Notes: generated by a model not told the origin, from the sequence alone. Positions 7,877-17,499 are shown, numbered from the stretch's first letter. The stretch is DNA of 64,000 nt from Parabacteroides faecis (GCF_014647375.1 NZ_BMPB01000003.1:396551-460550), one strand, 5' to 3'. A program made the numbers and translations.

Positions 7877-9415
7877 ATGAAAAAATTATTCATCAGTGCC
7901 CTCGCTTTTCTGGCATTACCCTTATTTGCCCAAAAAGAGGCAAGTATCCGTGTGTATCCCCAACAGGGAACACAACAGATCAGTAAACATATTTACGGAC
8001 AGTTTGCCGAACATCTGGGAACCTGTATATACGGCGGACTTTGGGTCGGTCCCGATTCCGATATCCCCAACACACAGGGATACCGTAACGATGTTCTCAA
8101 TGCGTTGAAAAACTTACAAATCCCTAATCTTCGCTGGCCCGGAGGCTGTTTTGCAGATGAATATCACTGGATGGACGGTATCGGTCCGAAAGAGAACCGT
8201 CCGAAAATGGTAAACAACAACTGGGGCGGAACGATTGAAGACAACAGTTTCGGGACTCACGAGTTCCTCAACCTCTGCGAACTGCTCGGATGCGAACCTT
8301 ATATCAGTGCCAATGTCGGTAGCGGAACCGTGGAAGAAATGGCGAAATGGATTGAATATATGACTTCGGAAGGCGACAGCCCGATGGCACGCCTGCGCCG
8401 CCAGAACGGTCGCGACAAAGCATGGAAGGTCAAATTCATCGGGGTAGGAAATGAAAGCTGGGGTTGCGGCGGCAGCATGCGTCCGGAGTACTATTCCGAT
8501 CTGTACCGGCGTTACTCTACTTATTGCCGCAATTACGACGGAAACCGCCTGTTCAAGATTGCCAGCGGTGCCAGCGACTATGATTACAACTGGACGGAAG
8601 TGCTGATGCAAAACGTAGGCGGCCGTATGGACGGGCTTTCCCTGCATTACTACACCGTCGCAGGTTGGAACGGAAGCAAAGGATCGGCAACGGATTTCAA
8701 TAAAGACGATTTCTACTGGACGATGGGCAAGTGCCTGGAAATAGAGGATGTGATCAGAAAGCACATTACCATCATGGATAAATACGATCCGAAAAAGAAC
8801 GTCGCCCTGATGCTCGATGAATGGGGAACCTGGTGGGATGAAGAACCGGGAACGATCAACGGACACCTGTATCAGCAAAATACGATGCGCGATGCCTTCG
8901 TCGCCGCTCTTTCACTGAATGTATTCCACAAATACACCGATCGCCTGAAAATGACCAATATCGCCCAGATCGTCAACGTGCTTCAATCCATGATCCTCAC
9001 GAACGGCCCGAAGATGTTGCTCACTCCGACTTACTATGTTTTTGAAATGTATAAAGTACATCAGGATGCCATATATCTTCCGATGGATCTGATCTGCGAT
9101 AAAACGAAAGTACGTGACAACCGGGAAGTTCCTATGTTGAGCGCATCTGCTTCGAAAGATAAGAACGGCTCGATCCATATCACACTCGCCAATGTGGATA
9201 CCGACAATGCACAAAATATATCCCTCGACCTGCAAGGCGAGAAGATATCCGGGGTAAGTGGCCGGATACTGACATCCGGTTCCATCAACGACCATAACAC
9301 TTTCGAGCAACCGGACGTGGTTAAACCGACAGTATTCAACGGTGCCAAAGTGGAAAAAGGCCGGCTGAATATCAATCTTCCTGCCAAATCGATCGTCGTA
9401 CTGGAAGTGAAGTAA
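7877..9415 (+). CDS. Alpha-L-arabinofuranosidase, GH51
   Basis: 512 residues with signal peptide [19 protein letters not shown], so exported. The enzyme releases terminal alpha-L-arabinofuranosyl residues from arabinan or arabinoxylan. GH51 signatures: GQFAEHLG near residue 41, [15 protein letters not shown] near 84, the acid/base Glu193 in [11 protein letters not shown], the YYTVAGW block near 259, and the nucleophile Glu315 in [12 protein letters not shown]-terminal beta-sandwich ends in [14 protein letters not shown]. Length and motifs are complete. It has its own promoter with repeats and a terminator, so it is probably a single-gene unit. Activity can be assigned with good confidence; the natural polymer cannot. 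Confidence 0.93.
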   Translation: MKKLFISALAFLALPLFAQKEASIRVYPQQGTQQISKHIYGQFAEHLGTCIYGGLWVGPDSDIPNTQGYRNDVLNALKNLQIPNLRWPGGCFADEYHWMDGIGPKENRPKMVNNNWGGTIEDNSFGTHEFLNLCELLGCEPYISANVGSGTVEEMAKWIEYMTSEGDSPMARLRRQNGRDKAWKVKFIGVGNESWGCGGSMRPEYYSDLYRRYSTYCRNYDGNRLFKIASGASDYDYNWTEVLMQNVGGRMDGLSLHYYTVAGWNGSKGSATDFNKDDFYWTMGKCLEIEDVIRKHITIMDKYDPKKNVALMLDEWGTWWDEEPGTINGHLYQQNTMRDAFVAALSLNVFHKYTDRLKMTNIAQIVNVLQSMILTNGPKMLLTPTYYVFEMYKVHQDAIYLPMDLICDKTKVRDNREVPMLSASASKDKNGSIHITLANVDTDNAQNISLDLQGEKISGVSGRILTSGSINDHNTFEQPDVVKPTVFNGAKVEKGRLNINLPAKSIVVLEVK

Positions 9416-9433
9416 CTTTTTCATCGTATTTTA

Positions 9434-9467
9434 CCATCCTGCCGGTAAATTCGTGCCGGTAGGATGG
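9434..9467 (+). terminator. Terminator hairpin after the GH51 gene
   Basis: CCATCCTGCCGG (9434-9445) pairs with CCGGTAGGATGG (9456-9467), 12 bp with one G-U pair and a 10-base loop, then TTT. The 3' side abuts the -33 box of the next promoter. Confidence 0.65.
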
Positions 9468-9497
9468 TTTGCGCCTCCTTTAAATTGTATACATTTG
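9468..9497 (+). promoter_or_regulatory. Promoter of the M1 peptidase gene
   Basis: -33 TTTG at 9468-9471 and -7 TACATTTG at 9490-9497, 18 bases apart: a full match to the Bacteroidetes promoter. The ATG at 9519 follows 21 bases later, which excludes the in-frame ATG at 9453. Confidence 0.7.
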
Positions 9498-9518
9498 CGG
9501 GATAATAATCTCACTCGA

Positions 9519-11573
9519 ATGAAACTCTTACCAAAAATACTACTGGCATGTTTATTAACGGGGCAGACCGTTCATGCTCAAACAGAATTCCGGATTTACG
9601 ATACTATACAAGTCACCCACCACAATCTGCACTTCGATATCCGTAATTTCAAAGACCAGACATTATACGGCAAAGCAGATATATCCATCCGGAGTAAGAT
9701 GGATGACCTGAAATATGTTCCTTTGCTTTTGCGACAAATGGAAATAGACAGTATTTGGGTGAATGGTTCGCTCCTTTCCGGTTATCAATACAATGATACT
9801 TTGCTGCGGATACCATTGGTTTCCCCTCTGAATGAAGGTGACAAATCGGTGGTTTCCATCGCATACCACGGTACCCCGGCTGCTGCCGAATTTGGAGGAT
9901 TCTTATTTAACGACAGTCTGCGAATGGCATATAATATGGGAGCATCGATCAATGATATCCCCCATAGCTACGGACGGGGTTGGTTTCCCGCCGTCGATGA
10001 TTTCCGGTCGAGAAGTACTTTCGACCTTCATTTCAGAGTTGAAAGCGGCCTGAAAGCGATCGGGAACGGATTGCTGAAAGATACGGTCTCCAACGGGGAC
10101 GGAACGACCACATGGCATTGGACTGTCAACCAGCCAATCCCGGAATATCTGGTCAATGTGGCGGTCGGTGATTACCGGAAGATCGAAATGAGCCACCGAC
10201 AAGCCGACAGAACACTGCCTATCGATATATACGTATTACCCCAGGAGGTCGAAAATGCCAGGGAAGCCTATGCGATCGTCCCCGGAATACTGGAGAGCAT
10301 GGAAAAACGATTCGGCGAATATGCGTTCGACCGGGTAGGATACGTATCCGTCAACAGTCCCGGAGGTGCTATGGAGCATGTGGGGAATATATCCATGCCG
10401 ATGAATCCACAGCCTACCCTCGATTATCAGTTATATATCATTCACGAATTGATACACGGATGGTTCGGGAATAAAGTGACCTGTGCCACAGCCGGAGACA
10501 TGTGGTTAAACGAAGGGATCACGACCTTCTGCCAGGAACTGGTATTTCAGGACCTGTTCTCACAACAGGAGGCAAAAAACGATTCTGAGGGTAATCTTTT
10601 GTTCGTTCTTTCCAGTTCCTTAAACTACGACGGAGGTTATTATCCTTTACAGGGAATGCCGCAGGAACACACCTACGGCATAGCGACGTACTACAAAGGA
10701 GCAGCCGTGATGCATACGTTACGTTATTACCTCGGTGACGACCTGCTGATACCTGCCCTGAAAGACTATATAGATACTTTTGCCTTCCGGCATGTCACAA
10801 CCGACGAATTCAAAGACTTCCTGTCGGTCCATACCGGGAAAAACCTGGATGATTTTTTCAACCTGTGGATAAAACAACCCGGATTTCCGGCGTTCGAGAT
10901 CGATTCGATCGTTTCCACGCAGGTGAACGACGGATATAAGGAAACAATCTTTCTGGAACAGAAATTATGCCATGCCAACGAATACGGGCATAATGTACGT
11001 GTCCCGATCACTCTGTTCGACGAAACAGGGAAAGAAAGCACGGAGATAGAAGTGACGGCGACCGGAGAAAAACCTTCGTTCATGACGCAAACTTCGTTCA
11101 AACCGGCCTATTGGGTCGTCAACAGAAACAACGATGTAGCATTAGCTTCTTTTACCCGGCAGTTATCAATCAATAATCCCGGCCAATATTCTCTGCCCGG
11201 GTATAACCTTGAACTGGAGTGTAAGCAGGTAAAGGACCCGGTAAATGTCTATTTACAACATTATTGGGTGGCACCGGACGCCATGCAGACAAAGTCGGAT
11301 ATTCTTTTATCGGATACTCATTATTGGCGCATAGCCGGTCATATCCCTGCTTCCTGTTCGTTAAGCGGAACGTTTACGATCGATAAAAAGTATCTGGACA
11401 GCGAGCTGTTGAAAGACGGTCCGGAAGAAGTGCTCGTCATGTACCGCCCTACCCCTTCCGATAACTGGCAGGAGCTTTCTGCTGGTTCGTTGGAACAGGG
11501 ATATTTTATCGTTGCCGACAATCTCAAACCTGGGGAATATTGCCTGGCTGTTCGAGTTTTAAACAGAAATTAA
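9519..11573 (+). CDS. M1 family zinc aminopeptidase, secreted
   Basis: 684 residues from the ATG at 9519; MKLLPKILLACLLTGQTVHAQ is a signal peptide. An N-terminal beta-saddle domain (about 25-220) precedes the thermolysin-like catalytic domain. The exopeptidase loop GGAMEHVGN (near 285-293) corresponds to the GAMEN motif. The zinc site HELIH (309-313) is followed after 18 residues by Glu332 in WLNEG, the M1 signature. Tyr in YGIATYYKGAAVM is the expected transition-state Tyr. The C-terminal ~200 residues form a beta-rich tail. It removes N-terminal residues from peptides in the periplasm or outside. Runs alone; the next gene has its own promoter. Confidence 0.88.
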   Translation: MKLLPKILLACLLTGQTVHAQTEFRIYDTIQVTHHNLHFDIRNFKDQTLYGKADISIRSKMDDLKYVPLLLRQMEIDSIWVNGSLLSGYQYNDTLLRIPLVSPLNEGDKSVVSIAYHGTPAAAEFGGFLFNDSLRMAYNMGASINDIPHSYGRGWFPAVDDFRSRSTFDLHFRVESGLKAIGNGLLKDTVSNGDGTTTWHWTVNQPIPEYLVNVAVGDYRKIEMSHRQADRTLPIDIYVLPQEVENAREAYAIVPGILESMEKRFGEYAFDRVGYVSVNSPGGAMEHVGNISMPMNPQPTLDYQLYIIHELIHGWFGNKVTCATAGDMWLNEGITTFCQELVFQDLFSQQEAKNDSEGNLLFVLSSSLNYDGGYYPLQGMPQEHTYGIATYYKGAAVMHTLRYYLGDDLLIPALKDYIDTFAFRHVTTDEFKDFLSVHTGKNLDDFFNLWIKQPGFPAFEIDSIVSTQVNDGYKETIFLEQKLCHANEYGHNVRVPITLFDETGKESTEIEVTATGEKPSFMTQTSFKPAYWVVNRNNDVALASFTRQLSINNPGQYSLPGYNLELECKQVKDPVNVYLQHYWVAPDAMQTKSDILLSDTHYWRIAGHIPASCSLSGTFTIDKKYLDSELLKDGPEEVLVMYRPTPSDNWQELSAGSLEQGYFIVADNLKPGEYCLAVRVLNRN

Positions 11574-11585
11574 TCACAAATCACA

Positions 11586-11616
11586 ATTGTGTATTATCAA
11601 TTGTTTTCTACCTTTG
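11586..11616 (+). promoter_or_regulatory. Promoter of the nucleotidyltransferase gene
   Basis: ATTG at 11586-11589 and TACCTTTG at 11609-11616, spaced 19 bases; the -7 matches TAnnTTTG exactly. The ATG at 11661 is 44 bases downstream. Confidence 0.6.
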
Positions 11617-11660
11617 TCGGCAGAATGAAAAATACACTATCTAATTAAAATAAAAGAATT

Positions 11661-12572
11661 ATGAAACCTACATTATTTCTACTGGCTGCCGGTATGGGTA
11701 GCCGCTACGGAGGTTTGAAACAGTTGGACGGACTAGGTCCTAACGGGGAAACAATCATGGATTATTCAATCTACGATGCTATTCAAGCCGGTTTCGGAAA
11801 GCTCGTCTTTGTTATCCGCAAAGATTTTGAACAAGATTTTCGTGATAAGATCATTTCTAAATATGAAGGTCATATTCCTTGCGAATTAGTATTCCAGGCT
11901 ATCGATAATCTTCCCGAAGGATTTACCTGCCCGGCAGAACGCACAAAACCATGGGGTACGAACCATGCCGTTATGATGGGTGCCGACGTGATCAAGGAAC
12001 CGTTCGCTGTAATCAACTGTGACGACTTCTATGGCCGCGATTCTTTCCAGGTAATGGGCAAATTCCTTTCAGCACTGCCTGACGGTTCTGAAAACACGTA
12101 TGCAATGGTCGGTTTCCGCGTAGGAAATACGTTGAGCGAAAGCGGTACCGTTTCCCGTGGTATTTGCAGCACAGACGAAAACGAGTTGTTGACTTCTGTT
12201 GTTGAACGTACCAAGATCCAGCGTCTGGACGGTGAAGTTAAATACATCGGCGACGACGGCGAATGGGTGGCTACTCCCGACACTACTCCGGTAAGTATGA
12301 ACTTCTGGGGCTTCACACCCGACTATTTCGCTTACAGCAAAGATTTCTTCAAAGTGTTCCTGAGCGATCCGAAGAATATGGAAAATCTGAAAAGCGAATT
12401 TTTCATTCCTTTGATGGTCGATAAGCTGATCAGCACCAGTACGGCTACTGTAAAAGTATTGGATACGAACAGCAAATGGTTCGGAGTAACTTATCCGGAA
12501 GACCGTCAGGAAGTTGTCGATAAGATCCAGGCATTGGTCGATGCTGGTGAATATCCAGAAAAGCTGTTTTAA
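11661..12572 (+). CDS. Sugar-phosphate nucleotidyltransferase family protein
   Basis: 303 residues, cytoplasmic. It opens with LFLLAAGMGSRYGGLKQLDG, the G-x-G-x-R nucleotide-binding loop of the NTP_transferase Rossmann-like fold, with the conserved Lys a few residues later; VINCDDFYGRDSF provides the metal-binding Asp pair. Such enzymes join an NTP to a sugar phosphate to make NDP-sugars. The substrate is not clear from sequence: in Bacteroidetes this subfamily is often near sugar-phosphotransferase genes, which are absent here. Own promoter and a strong terminator, so a single-gene unit. An alternative is a regulatory or molybdenum-cofactor transferase relative, less likely given the C-terminal half. 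Confidence 0.75.
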   Translation: MKPTLFLLAAGMGSRYGGLKQLDGLGPNGETIMDYSIYDAIQAGFGKLVFVIRKDFEQDFRDKIISKYEGHIPCELVFQAIDNLPEGFTCPAERTKPWGTNHAVMMGADVIKEPFAVINCDDFYGRDSFQVMGKFLSALPDGSENTYAMVGFRVGNTLSESGTVSRGICSTDENELLTSVVERTKIQRLDGEVKYIGDDGEWVATPDTTPVSMNFWGFTPDYFAYSKDFFKVFLSDPKNMENLKSEFFIPLMVDKLISTSTATVKVLDTNSKWFGVTYPEDRQEVVDKIQALVDAGEYPEKLF

Positions 12573-12590
12573 CAACTGAACAATCATACA

Positions 12591-12642
12591 AAATTCCCGG
12601 TAGAGCTGTTATTTTTCAGTTATTCTACCGGGAATTTCTTTT
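12591..12642 (+). terminator. Terminator of the nucleotidyltransferase gene
   Basis: A perfect 14-bp stem, AAATTCCCGGTAGA (12591-12604) with TCTACCGGGAATTT (12624-12637), is followed by CTTTTTC. Confidence 0.85.
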
Positions 12643-12689
12643 TCTCACCAAAAATCTGTAATATTGTTCCAAATTATGTAATCGCACAC

Positions 12690-13286
12690 ATGGGGATCAA
12701 AGAAAAAACAGACACGGAATTAGCCATCTTACTCACTCTTAATGATGAAGCGGCTTTCAGTGAACTATATGTGCGCTATAAAGACAAATTGTATTACTTC
12801 TGCCTCCATTTACTCAAATCAAAAGAAGAAGCCAACGATATCGTTCAGGAAATATTTATCCGTATCTGGGAATCACGTAACTTCATCAACCCGGACCTCT
12901 CTTTTTCATCTTTTCTCTATACAATGGCACGCAACAGGATTCTTAATTATTTCCGGGATATCGATATCGATGAAAAGGTAAAAGAAATACTTGCCACACA
13001 AAAAGTTACGGAGGAAGAAGCGATCGACTCCAAAATAATCTACACTGAATATCAGGTGATCCTTCAGAATGCAATCAGCCAGCTTCCCCCGCAACGCCGG
13101 AAGATATTCAATATGAGCCGCATCGAAAGTATGTCTCATAAGGAAATTGCAGCCGAATTAGGTATTTCGGTCAATACCGTGCAGGAGCATATTTCAGAGG
13201 CACTCAAATTTATAAAAGCCTATTTCAGCAAACATGCGGATATGTCCATAAGCCTGTTGCTGGCAGCTTTTATCCTGTATAAATAA
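12690..13286 (+). CDS. RNA polymerase ECF sigma factor (Bacteroidetes SigX-like)
   Basis: 198 residues. Region 2 is clear: FSELYVRYKDKLYYFCLHLL then EEANDIVQEIFIRIWESR. Region 4 has LPPQRRKIFNMSR followed by the helix-turn-helix SHKEIAAELGISVNTVQEHI. A hydrophobic tail, SISLLLAAFILYK, is common in this family. With the FecR-type anti-sigma at 21155 and the STN-bearing SusC at 17500 it should form a cell-surface signalling relay: glycan binding by SusC frees the sigma factor to transcribe the locus. Unusually it faces the rest of the locus and ends four bases from the sulfatase 3' end. A weak -7, TAATATTG at 12659-12666, precedes it. Confidence 0.88.
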   Translation: MGIKEKTDTELAILLTLNDEAAFSELYVRYKDKLYYFCLHLLKSKEEANDIVQEIFIRIWESRNFINPDLSFSSFLYTMARNRILNYFRDIDIDEKVKEILATQKVTEEEAIDSKIIYTEYQVILQNAISQLPPQRRKIFNMSRIESMSHKEIAAELGISVNTVQEHISEALKFIKAYFSKHADMSISLLLAAFILYK

Positions 13287-13289
13287 TAC

Positions 13290-14630
13290 TTAGTTATTAC
13301 TGAAAAAGTCGCCGGTTGTTTTAACTTCTTCCAGCTTTTCTTCTATCAGGGCCGTCAATTCCTTTACTATATCCGGATATTTGGTAGCCAGATTATATTT
13401 CTCCGAAGGATCGGCATTTATGTTAAACAGTAAAGGCAATTCACCTTTAAAATAATCCAGTCCCAACTGGCTGTATGTTTTCACATGCAACTTCCATTTG
13501 CCTTTCCGTACCGCCATCAGCTGATGGTCGATACCAAAATAGAAGAATGGCGTTTCCGGTTTCGGAGCCACACCTTCGTATCCCAGGTAAGAGGCTATAT
13601 TCTTTCCGTCGATGACCCGGTCTGTCGGAATAGCTGCACCGCCCATCCATACGGAAGTGGCAAAAACATCCATGGAAGTTATAACCTCTTCATTGACCTG
13701 ACCGTTCAGATGGCCCGCCCAGCTAACGAAACAAGGTACACGGACACCCCCTTCCCAGGTACTGCCTTTACCGTCGCGGAAGATACCGGCCGATCCGCCT
13801 TCCTCGTTCCGGGGCAGCCAGGGCCCGTTATCGCTCATAAACCAAACGATCGTATTCTTATCAAGACCTTCTTTCCTTAGAGCAGACAAAATCTCCCCTA
13901 CTCCCCAGTCGATCTCTTCCACCGCATCGCCGTAAGTACCCCTCTTGGATTTGCCGATAAAGGCTTTTCCGGGATATAACGGAACATGAGGCATTGCATA
14001 AGGGACATAGACAAAGAAGTTTTCTTCCTTATGCTTTTTAATGAATGATATCGCTTTTTCCGTGTAAAGCGCTGTCAGTTCCGACTGGTCGGGATTCATT
14101 TTGAGCGTATCATTTCCACACATCAAAGCTATATCCGGATATTTCGGGGGGATCATATCATTGCTGTACGGAAGACCTACATATTCATCGAAGCCGTTCT
14201 GCAAAGGCAAATATTCCTTCTTCGTACTTCCCAGATGCCACTTGCCATAGATAGCCGTAGCATATCCCTGCTCTTTCAGCAATTCGGCCATCGTCAGTTC
14301 GCGGGGATGAATACCTCTTTCTGCATCCGGGCTCAGTACCCAGCGGAAGCCGGCACGCACCGGATAACGTCCTGTCAATAAGGAATAACGGCTTGCTGTT
14401 GAAGCCGGGGATGCACTGTAATAATTCGTAAAGCGCATACCGTCCAGAGCCATCCGGTCCAGATTAGGAGTCTTTATATCCGGATGTCCCGTCACACCTA
14501 TATCTCCATACCCCATATCGTCACAGTAAATAATAACGATATTCGGGCGGGTGGTCTTGTTTTCTTTAGCGGCTGCCTGGCACAAAGGTACCGGCAGCAA
14601 TGCTAAAGCTATTTTTATATGATTATTCAT
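13290..14630 (-). CDS. Sulfatase (S1 family), Ser-type active site
   Basis: 446 residues from the ATG at 14630, chosen because it places the signal peptide MNNHIKIALALLPVPLCQA at the N-terminus; an ATG at 14651 would add seven residues. Metal site: NIVIIYCDDMGYGD. The formylglycine site reads S-T-A-S-R at residues 77-81, in the frame of the usual C/S-x-P/A-x-R, so the modified residue is a Ser and an anaerobic maturase (anSME) is required; none is in the window. KWHLGS and MSDNGPW are further S1 motifs. It removes a sulfate ester from a glycan in the periplasm. Last gene of the SusCD operon, 30 bases after the phosphatase-fold gene. Substrate unknown. Confidence 0.9.
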   Translation of the reverse strand: MNNHIKIALALLPVPLCQAAAKENKTTRPNIVIIYCDDMGYGDIGVTGHPDIKTPNLDRMALDGMRFTNYYSASPASTASRYSLLTGRYPVRAGFRWVLSPDAERGIHPRELTMAELLKEQGYATAIYGKWHLGSTKKEYLPLQNGFDEYVGLPYSNDMIPPKYPDIALMCGNDTLKMNPDQSELTALYTEKAISFIKKHKEENFFVYVPYAMPHVPLYPGKAFIGKSKRGTYGDAVEEIDWGVGEILSALRKEGLDKNTIVWFMSDNGPWLPRNEEGGSAGIFRDGKGSTWEGGVRVPCFVSWAGHLNGQVNEEVITSMDVFATSVWMGGAAIPTDRVIDGKNIASYLGYEGVAPKPETPFFYFGIDHQLMAVRKGKWKLHVKTYSQLGLDYFKGELPLLFNINADPSEKYNLATKYPDIVKELTALIEEKLEEVKTTGDFFSNN

Positions 14631-14660
14631 TTTTGTTTTCTTTCCTGTCACTTTTCCTTA

Positions 14661-15563
14661 TTACTTAAATACCTGTAACATCGGACGGCCGATCCATACC
14701 TGCGGCTGTTTCAGATTGAAGATATGAGCGATAGTGGCTGCCGTGTCAAACTGCATCATGCTTTCAGAAAATTCATAACCTTTCTTGATTCCTTTTCCGG
14801 AAATAATGAAAGCTGTTTCCATTTCCTGCATCGTCTTACCACCATGTCCTTTATTGATCCCCCCGTGGTCGGAAGTAACAATAAAGATCGTATCATCCAA
14901 CATACCGGCATTTTTTACAGCTTCTACGATCTGAGCGATATAACCATCCAATACTTTCAGCATATTATAATACTCCGGGGTGTCATGGCCATCCGCATGG
15001 CCGATATGATCCGGGTTATCAAAAATGACCGCACACAGGTTCGGTTTGGCCGATTGGATATAGTCGACAGCATAACGAGCCGTAGCATCGGGTTCTTTTG
15101 AAGCCTCGGCCACATGCTTGTCGTAATTCAGCGCCAGGGTGTCCACAACATAACGGATCCCTTTCCATTCGCAGACACAACCTATCTCAGCCTTCGGTTC
15201 CGATTCACGCAACAGGCCAAATACAGTCGGGAAAATGCCGTCTTTACTCAATACCCGCGAAGGAAGTTCCGGTGTTCTCGATCCCCATTCCGTATATCCG
15301 TGTAATTCAGGACCTGCCCCCATAAACATGGATGCCCAGTTCACAGCACTGGAAGATGGCAGTACACTTCTTTTTTTCAACGTATAGGAACCATCCGCCA
15401 TCAATTTCTTAACCGTGGGCATTTCCGCTTTCTCCACGCTATAGGCTCCCCAGCCGTCGAGACCGATCAATATGACATGTTTAGCCTTCCATTTGGCTGC
15501 AAACGAAACATTGGCAAATAAAAAAATAAAAGCAACGATATATAAATATTTTCTAGTATCCAT
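14661..15563 (-). CDS. Alkaline phosphatase superfamily enzyme (phosphodiesterase/pyrophosphatase type)
   Basis: 300 residues with a signal peptide ending near FANVSFAA. Superfamily metal and nucleophile motifs: LIGLDGWGAY with Asp36, a nucleophile in LPSSSAVNWAS (Ser70/71 region), NPDHIGHADGHD with metal ligands, and TSDHGGINKGHGG with the final Asp-His and His. The short length and DHIGH motif resemble nucleotide pyrophosphatase/phosphodiesterase proteins more than true alkaline phosphatase. In this operon with SusC, SusD and a sulfatase it may remove a phospho-substituent from the imported glycan, or could act as a sulfatase relative. Substrate is inference. Confidence 0.8.
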   Translation of the reverse strand: MDTRKYLYIVAFIFLFANVSFAAKWKAKHVILIGLDGWGAYSVEKAEMPTVKKLMADGSYTLKKRSVLPSSSAVNWASMFMGAGPELHGYTEWGSRTPELPSRVLSKDGIFPTVFGLLRESEPKAEIGCVCEWKGIRYVVDTLALNYDKHVAEASKEPDATARYAVDYIQSAKPNLCAVIFDNPDHIGHADGHDTPEYYNMLKVLDGYIAQIVEAVKNAGMLDDTIFIVTSDHGGINKGHGGKTMQEMETAFIISGKGIKKGYEFSESMMQFDTAATIAHIFNLKQPQVWIGRPMLQVFK

Positions 15564-15582
15564 ATTTTATGTATTAAATAAT

Positions 15583-15623
15583 AAAGGTTGTTTCTACGAC
15601 AACACAGTCCGGAAACAACCTTT
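15583..15623 (-). terminator. Hairpin between susD and the downstream enzyme genes
   Basis: A perfect 12-bp inverted repeat: AAAGGTTGTTTC at 15583-15594 and GAAACAACCTTT at 15612-15623. On the - strand it is followed by ATTATTTAA, not a strong T run. It probably lets part of the transcription through, so that SusC/SusD are made in excess over the enzymes, or protects the susCD message 3' end. Confidence 0.55.
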
Positions 15624-15642
15624 AAGAGAGTATTGATATTAA

Positions 15643-17463
15643 TTATTCGGCAGTTTCCCAACCCGGGTTTTGTTTTAACTTAGGATTCAACGCTATTTCC
15701 TGAGTAGGGATAGGTTCCAGATAATATTTTTCCAGCCATCCCGACGGTTTTGCGAACAGGATAGAATATCCCTCATCAGCCCCATTGAGAATATTGAGCT
15801 TACCACCATAGTTACTGCTCTTCACCCATGCGCCTAATGGTTGTTTATTCACATATTCCCCTTTCTTCCAACGTTTCAGGTCACGGAAACGGAAACCGTC
15901 ACCCATCAGTTCGATACGACGCTCACGACGGATTTCCCACAACACGGGATCTACGCTCTGGTCTCTGTTCAAATCGAAGGAAGCATCTATTTCCGATACA
16001 TTCATAGATGGAATAACCGCACGAACACGAAGTTTATTGATAGTGGCATCAGCTACGGACTGAGAAAATTCACCTAATTCAAATTTAGCTTCAGCATAGT
16101 TCAGCATCACTTCTTCTATACCAAATAGCAGATAATCGACAGTAGAAGAACGCAACGCCATATTATCGACGTGACGGTTATAATATTTCCAGAAATAGAA
16201 CCCTAAATGGCTAACAAGGAATCCCTGTCCGTTCGGGTAGTTACGGAAATGAGGGAAACCGGAAACCTGATACCCGACGAAGTTAGATACCGGTAAACTC
16301 TTGCCTGTCGCCGAGCCACCTATTTCTTCCATATAGTCAATATATTCACGATCACTGGCAACTCCGGTATGCTCCCAACCGAATGATGTACCGGCGGCAC
16401 CTGTCAGGTTCACTTTATATGGAGGAACTACCGTCCAATATAAACGGCGGTCACGGTGACGGAACTGGGCATTCAGATCCTTATCGCCTTCATACACCTT
16501 ACTGGTAGAAACCGGACGTCCGTCTGAACATAGATAACTGTCAACAGCATCTTTTGTCAGGTCGACGTACCATGCCGAAGAGCGGATCACGCGTGTAATA
16601 CTATGGGTTACCATATCCGTTTCATATTGTTTAGCCAGGATCACCCCTGTTTTTCCAACCAATTCTTCCGAATTATAAAGATCATCATAATTAGACATGA
16701 TAGCAGGATAAGTATTCATCAACTTTTCTGAAGCATCTGCACAAGCCCGCAGGTAAGTTTCGCTATCATTCAATCCGTGATATTTACGCCATGTACCTTC
16801 AAACAATCCGAAACGGGAAATCAGGGCTCTGACAACATGAACATTGATCGTATTTGTCCCTGTACCATCCTCTTTGATATGTTCTTCTGCCCATTGCAGC
16901 TCTTCCAGAATATGTTTGGCGACTTCGTCTCTCGGAGTCCGCTCACAATAAAGTTCTTCCGTATCCGTATCATCCAGCACTCTGTCGATCCAGGGCACAT
17001 CGCCATAAGCCGCCATCATATCGAAATAACGTAAAGCTCTGAAAAAGTAACCGACACTTCTCCAGTGGTCTTTATCGACATCACTCATGGAAGAACCATC
17101 GATATTCTGCAACATTATATTTACACGACGGATAAACGTAAAGCTCCAGGAATCGCTGGTCGCCGGTAATTTCTTTAACTGATATGCATAATCGGACTCT
17201 CCTCCGGAATTGGCATAAATTATATTATCCGTATCATACTCACTCGATATATTGGCCGGTGTATAACCACCATCCGTTGGAAATCCGTCGAAATATTCAT
17301 ACAATCCCCAGGCATACGTTTTGAAGTTATCATTCGTTTCAAATGCAGTCGCTTCAGTCTGCTGGTCCAAGGGGATTTTATCCAAAAAATCACTTGAACA
17401 GCCCGTCAATCCCAAACCGGTTAAAGCGATGACCGGTAATACGATATATTTTTTCAAATTCAT
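15643..17463 (-). CDS. SusD/RagB family glycan-binding lipoprotein
   Basis: 606 residues from the ATG at 17463, chosen because MNLKKYIVLPVIALTGLGLTGC is then a good lipoprotein signal; a second ATG at 17485-17487 would prepend eight residues. SusD features: SSDFLDKIPLDQQTEATAF at the mature N-terminus, tetratricopeptide-like helices with YFFRALRYFDMMAAYGDVPWI, and the C-terminal block with MLNYAEAKFELGE and RRERRIELMGDGFRFRDLKRW. It sits on the cell surface as the lid of the SusC channel and captures the glycan. The ligand cannot be read from sequence. Starts 36 bases after susC, in the same operon. Confidence 0.93.
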   Translation of the reverse strand: MNLKKYIVLPVIALTGLGLTGCSSDFLDKIPLDQQTEATAFETNDNFKTYAWGLYEYFDGFPTDGGYTPANISSEYDTDNIIYANSGGESDYAYQLKKLPATSDSWSFTFIRRVNIMLQNIDGSSMSDVDKDHWRSVGYFFRALRYFDMMAAYGDVPWIDRVLDDTDTEELYCERTPRDEVAKHILEELQWAEEHIKEDGTGTNTINVHVVRALISRFGLFEGTWRKYHGLNDSETYLRACADASEKLMNTYPAIMSNYDDLYNSEELVGKTGVILAKQYETDMVTHSITRVIRSSAWYVDLTKDAVDSYLCSDGRPVSTSKVYEGDKDLNAQFRHRDRRLYWTVVPPYKVNLTGAAGTSFGWEHTGVASDREYIDYMEEIGGSATGKSLPVSNFVGYQVSGFPHFRNYPNGQGFLVSHLGFYFWKYYNRHVDNMALRSSTVDYLLFGIEEVMLNYAEAKFELGEFSQSVADATINKLRVRAVIPSMNVSEIDASFDLNRDQSVDPVLWEIRRERRIELMGDGFRFRDLKRWKKGEYVNKQPLGAWVKSSNYGGKLNILNGADEGYSILFAKPSGWLEKYYLEPIPTQEIALNPKLKQNPGWETAE

Positions 17464-17499
17464 ATTCTTTCTTTTTAATAGTTTCATAATAATACAGAA

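Noticed and set aside
8114-8878. 254-residue open frame on the - strand inside the GH51 gene
   Set aside because: It lies wholly antisense to a clear GH51 enzyme with intact catalytic motifs, has an Arg/His/Val-rich composition typical of antisense frames, and no promoter.
9453-9518. N-terminal extension of the M1 peptidase from an ATG at 9453
   Set aside because: The promoter (-33 at 9468, -7 at 9490) lies inside this stretch, and the signal peptide begins at the ATG at 9519.
12029-12587. - strand frames inside the nucleotidyltransferase gene
   Set aside because: Antisense to a clear coding region; no domain and no promoter.
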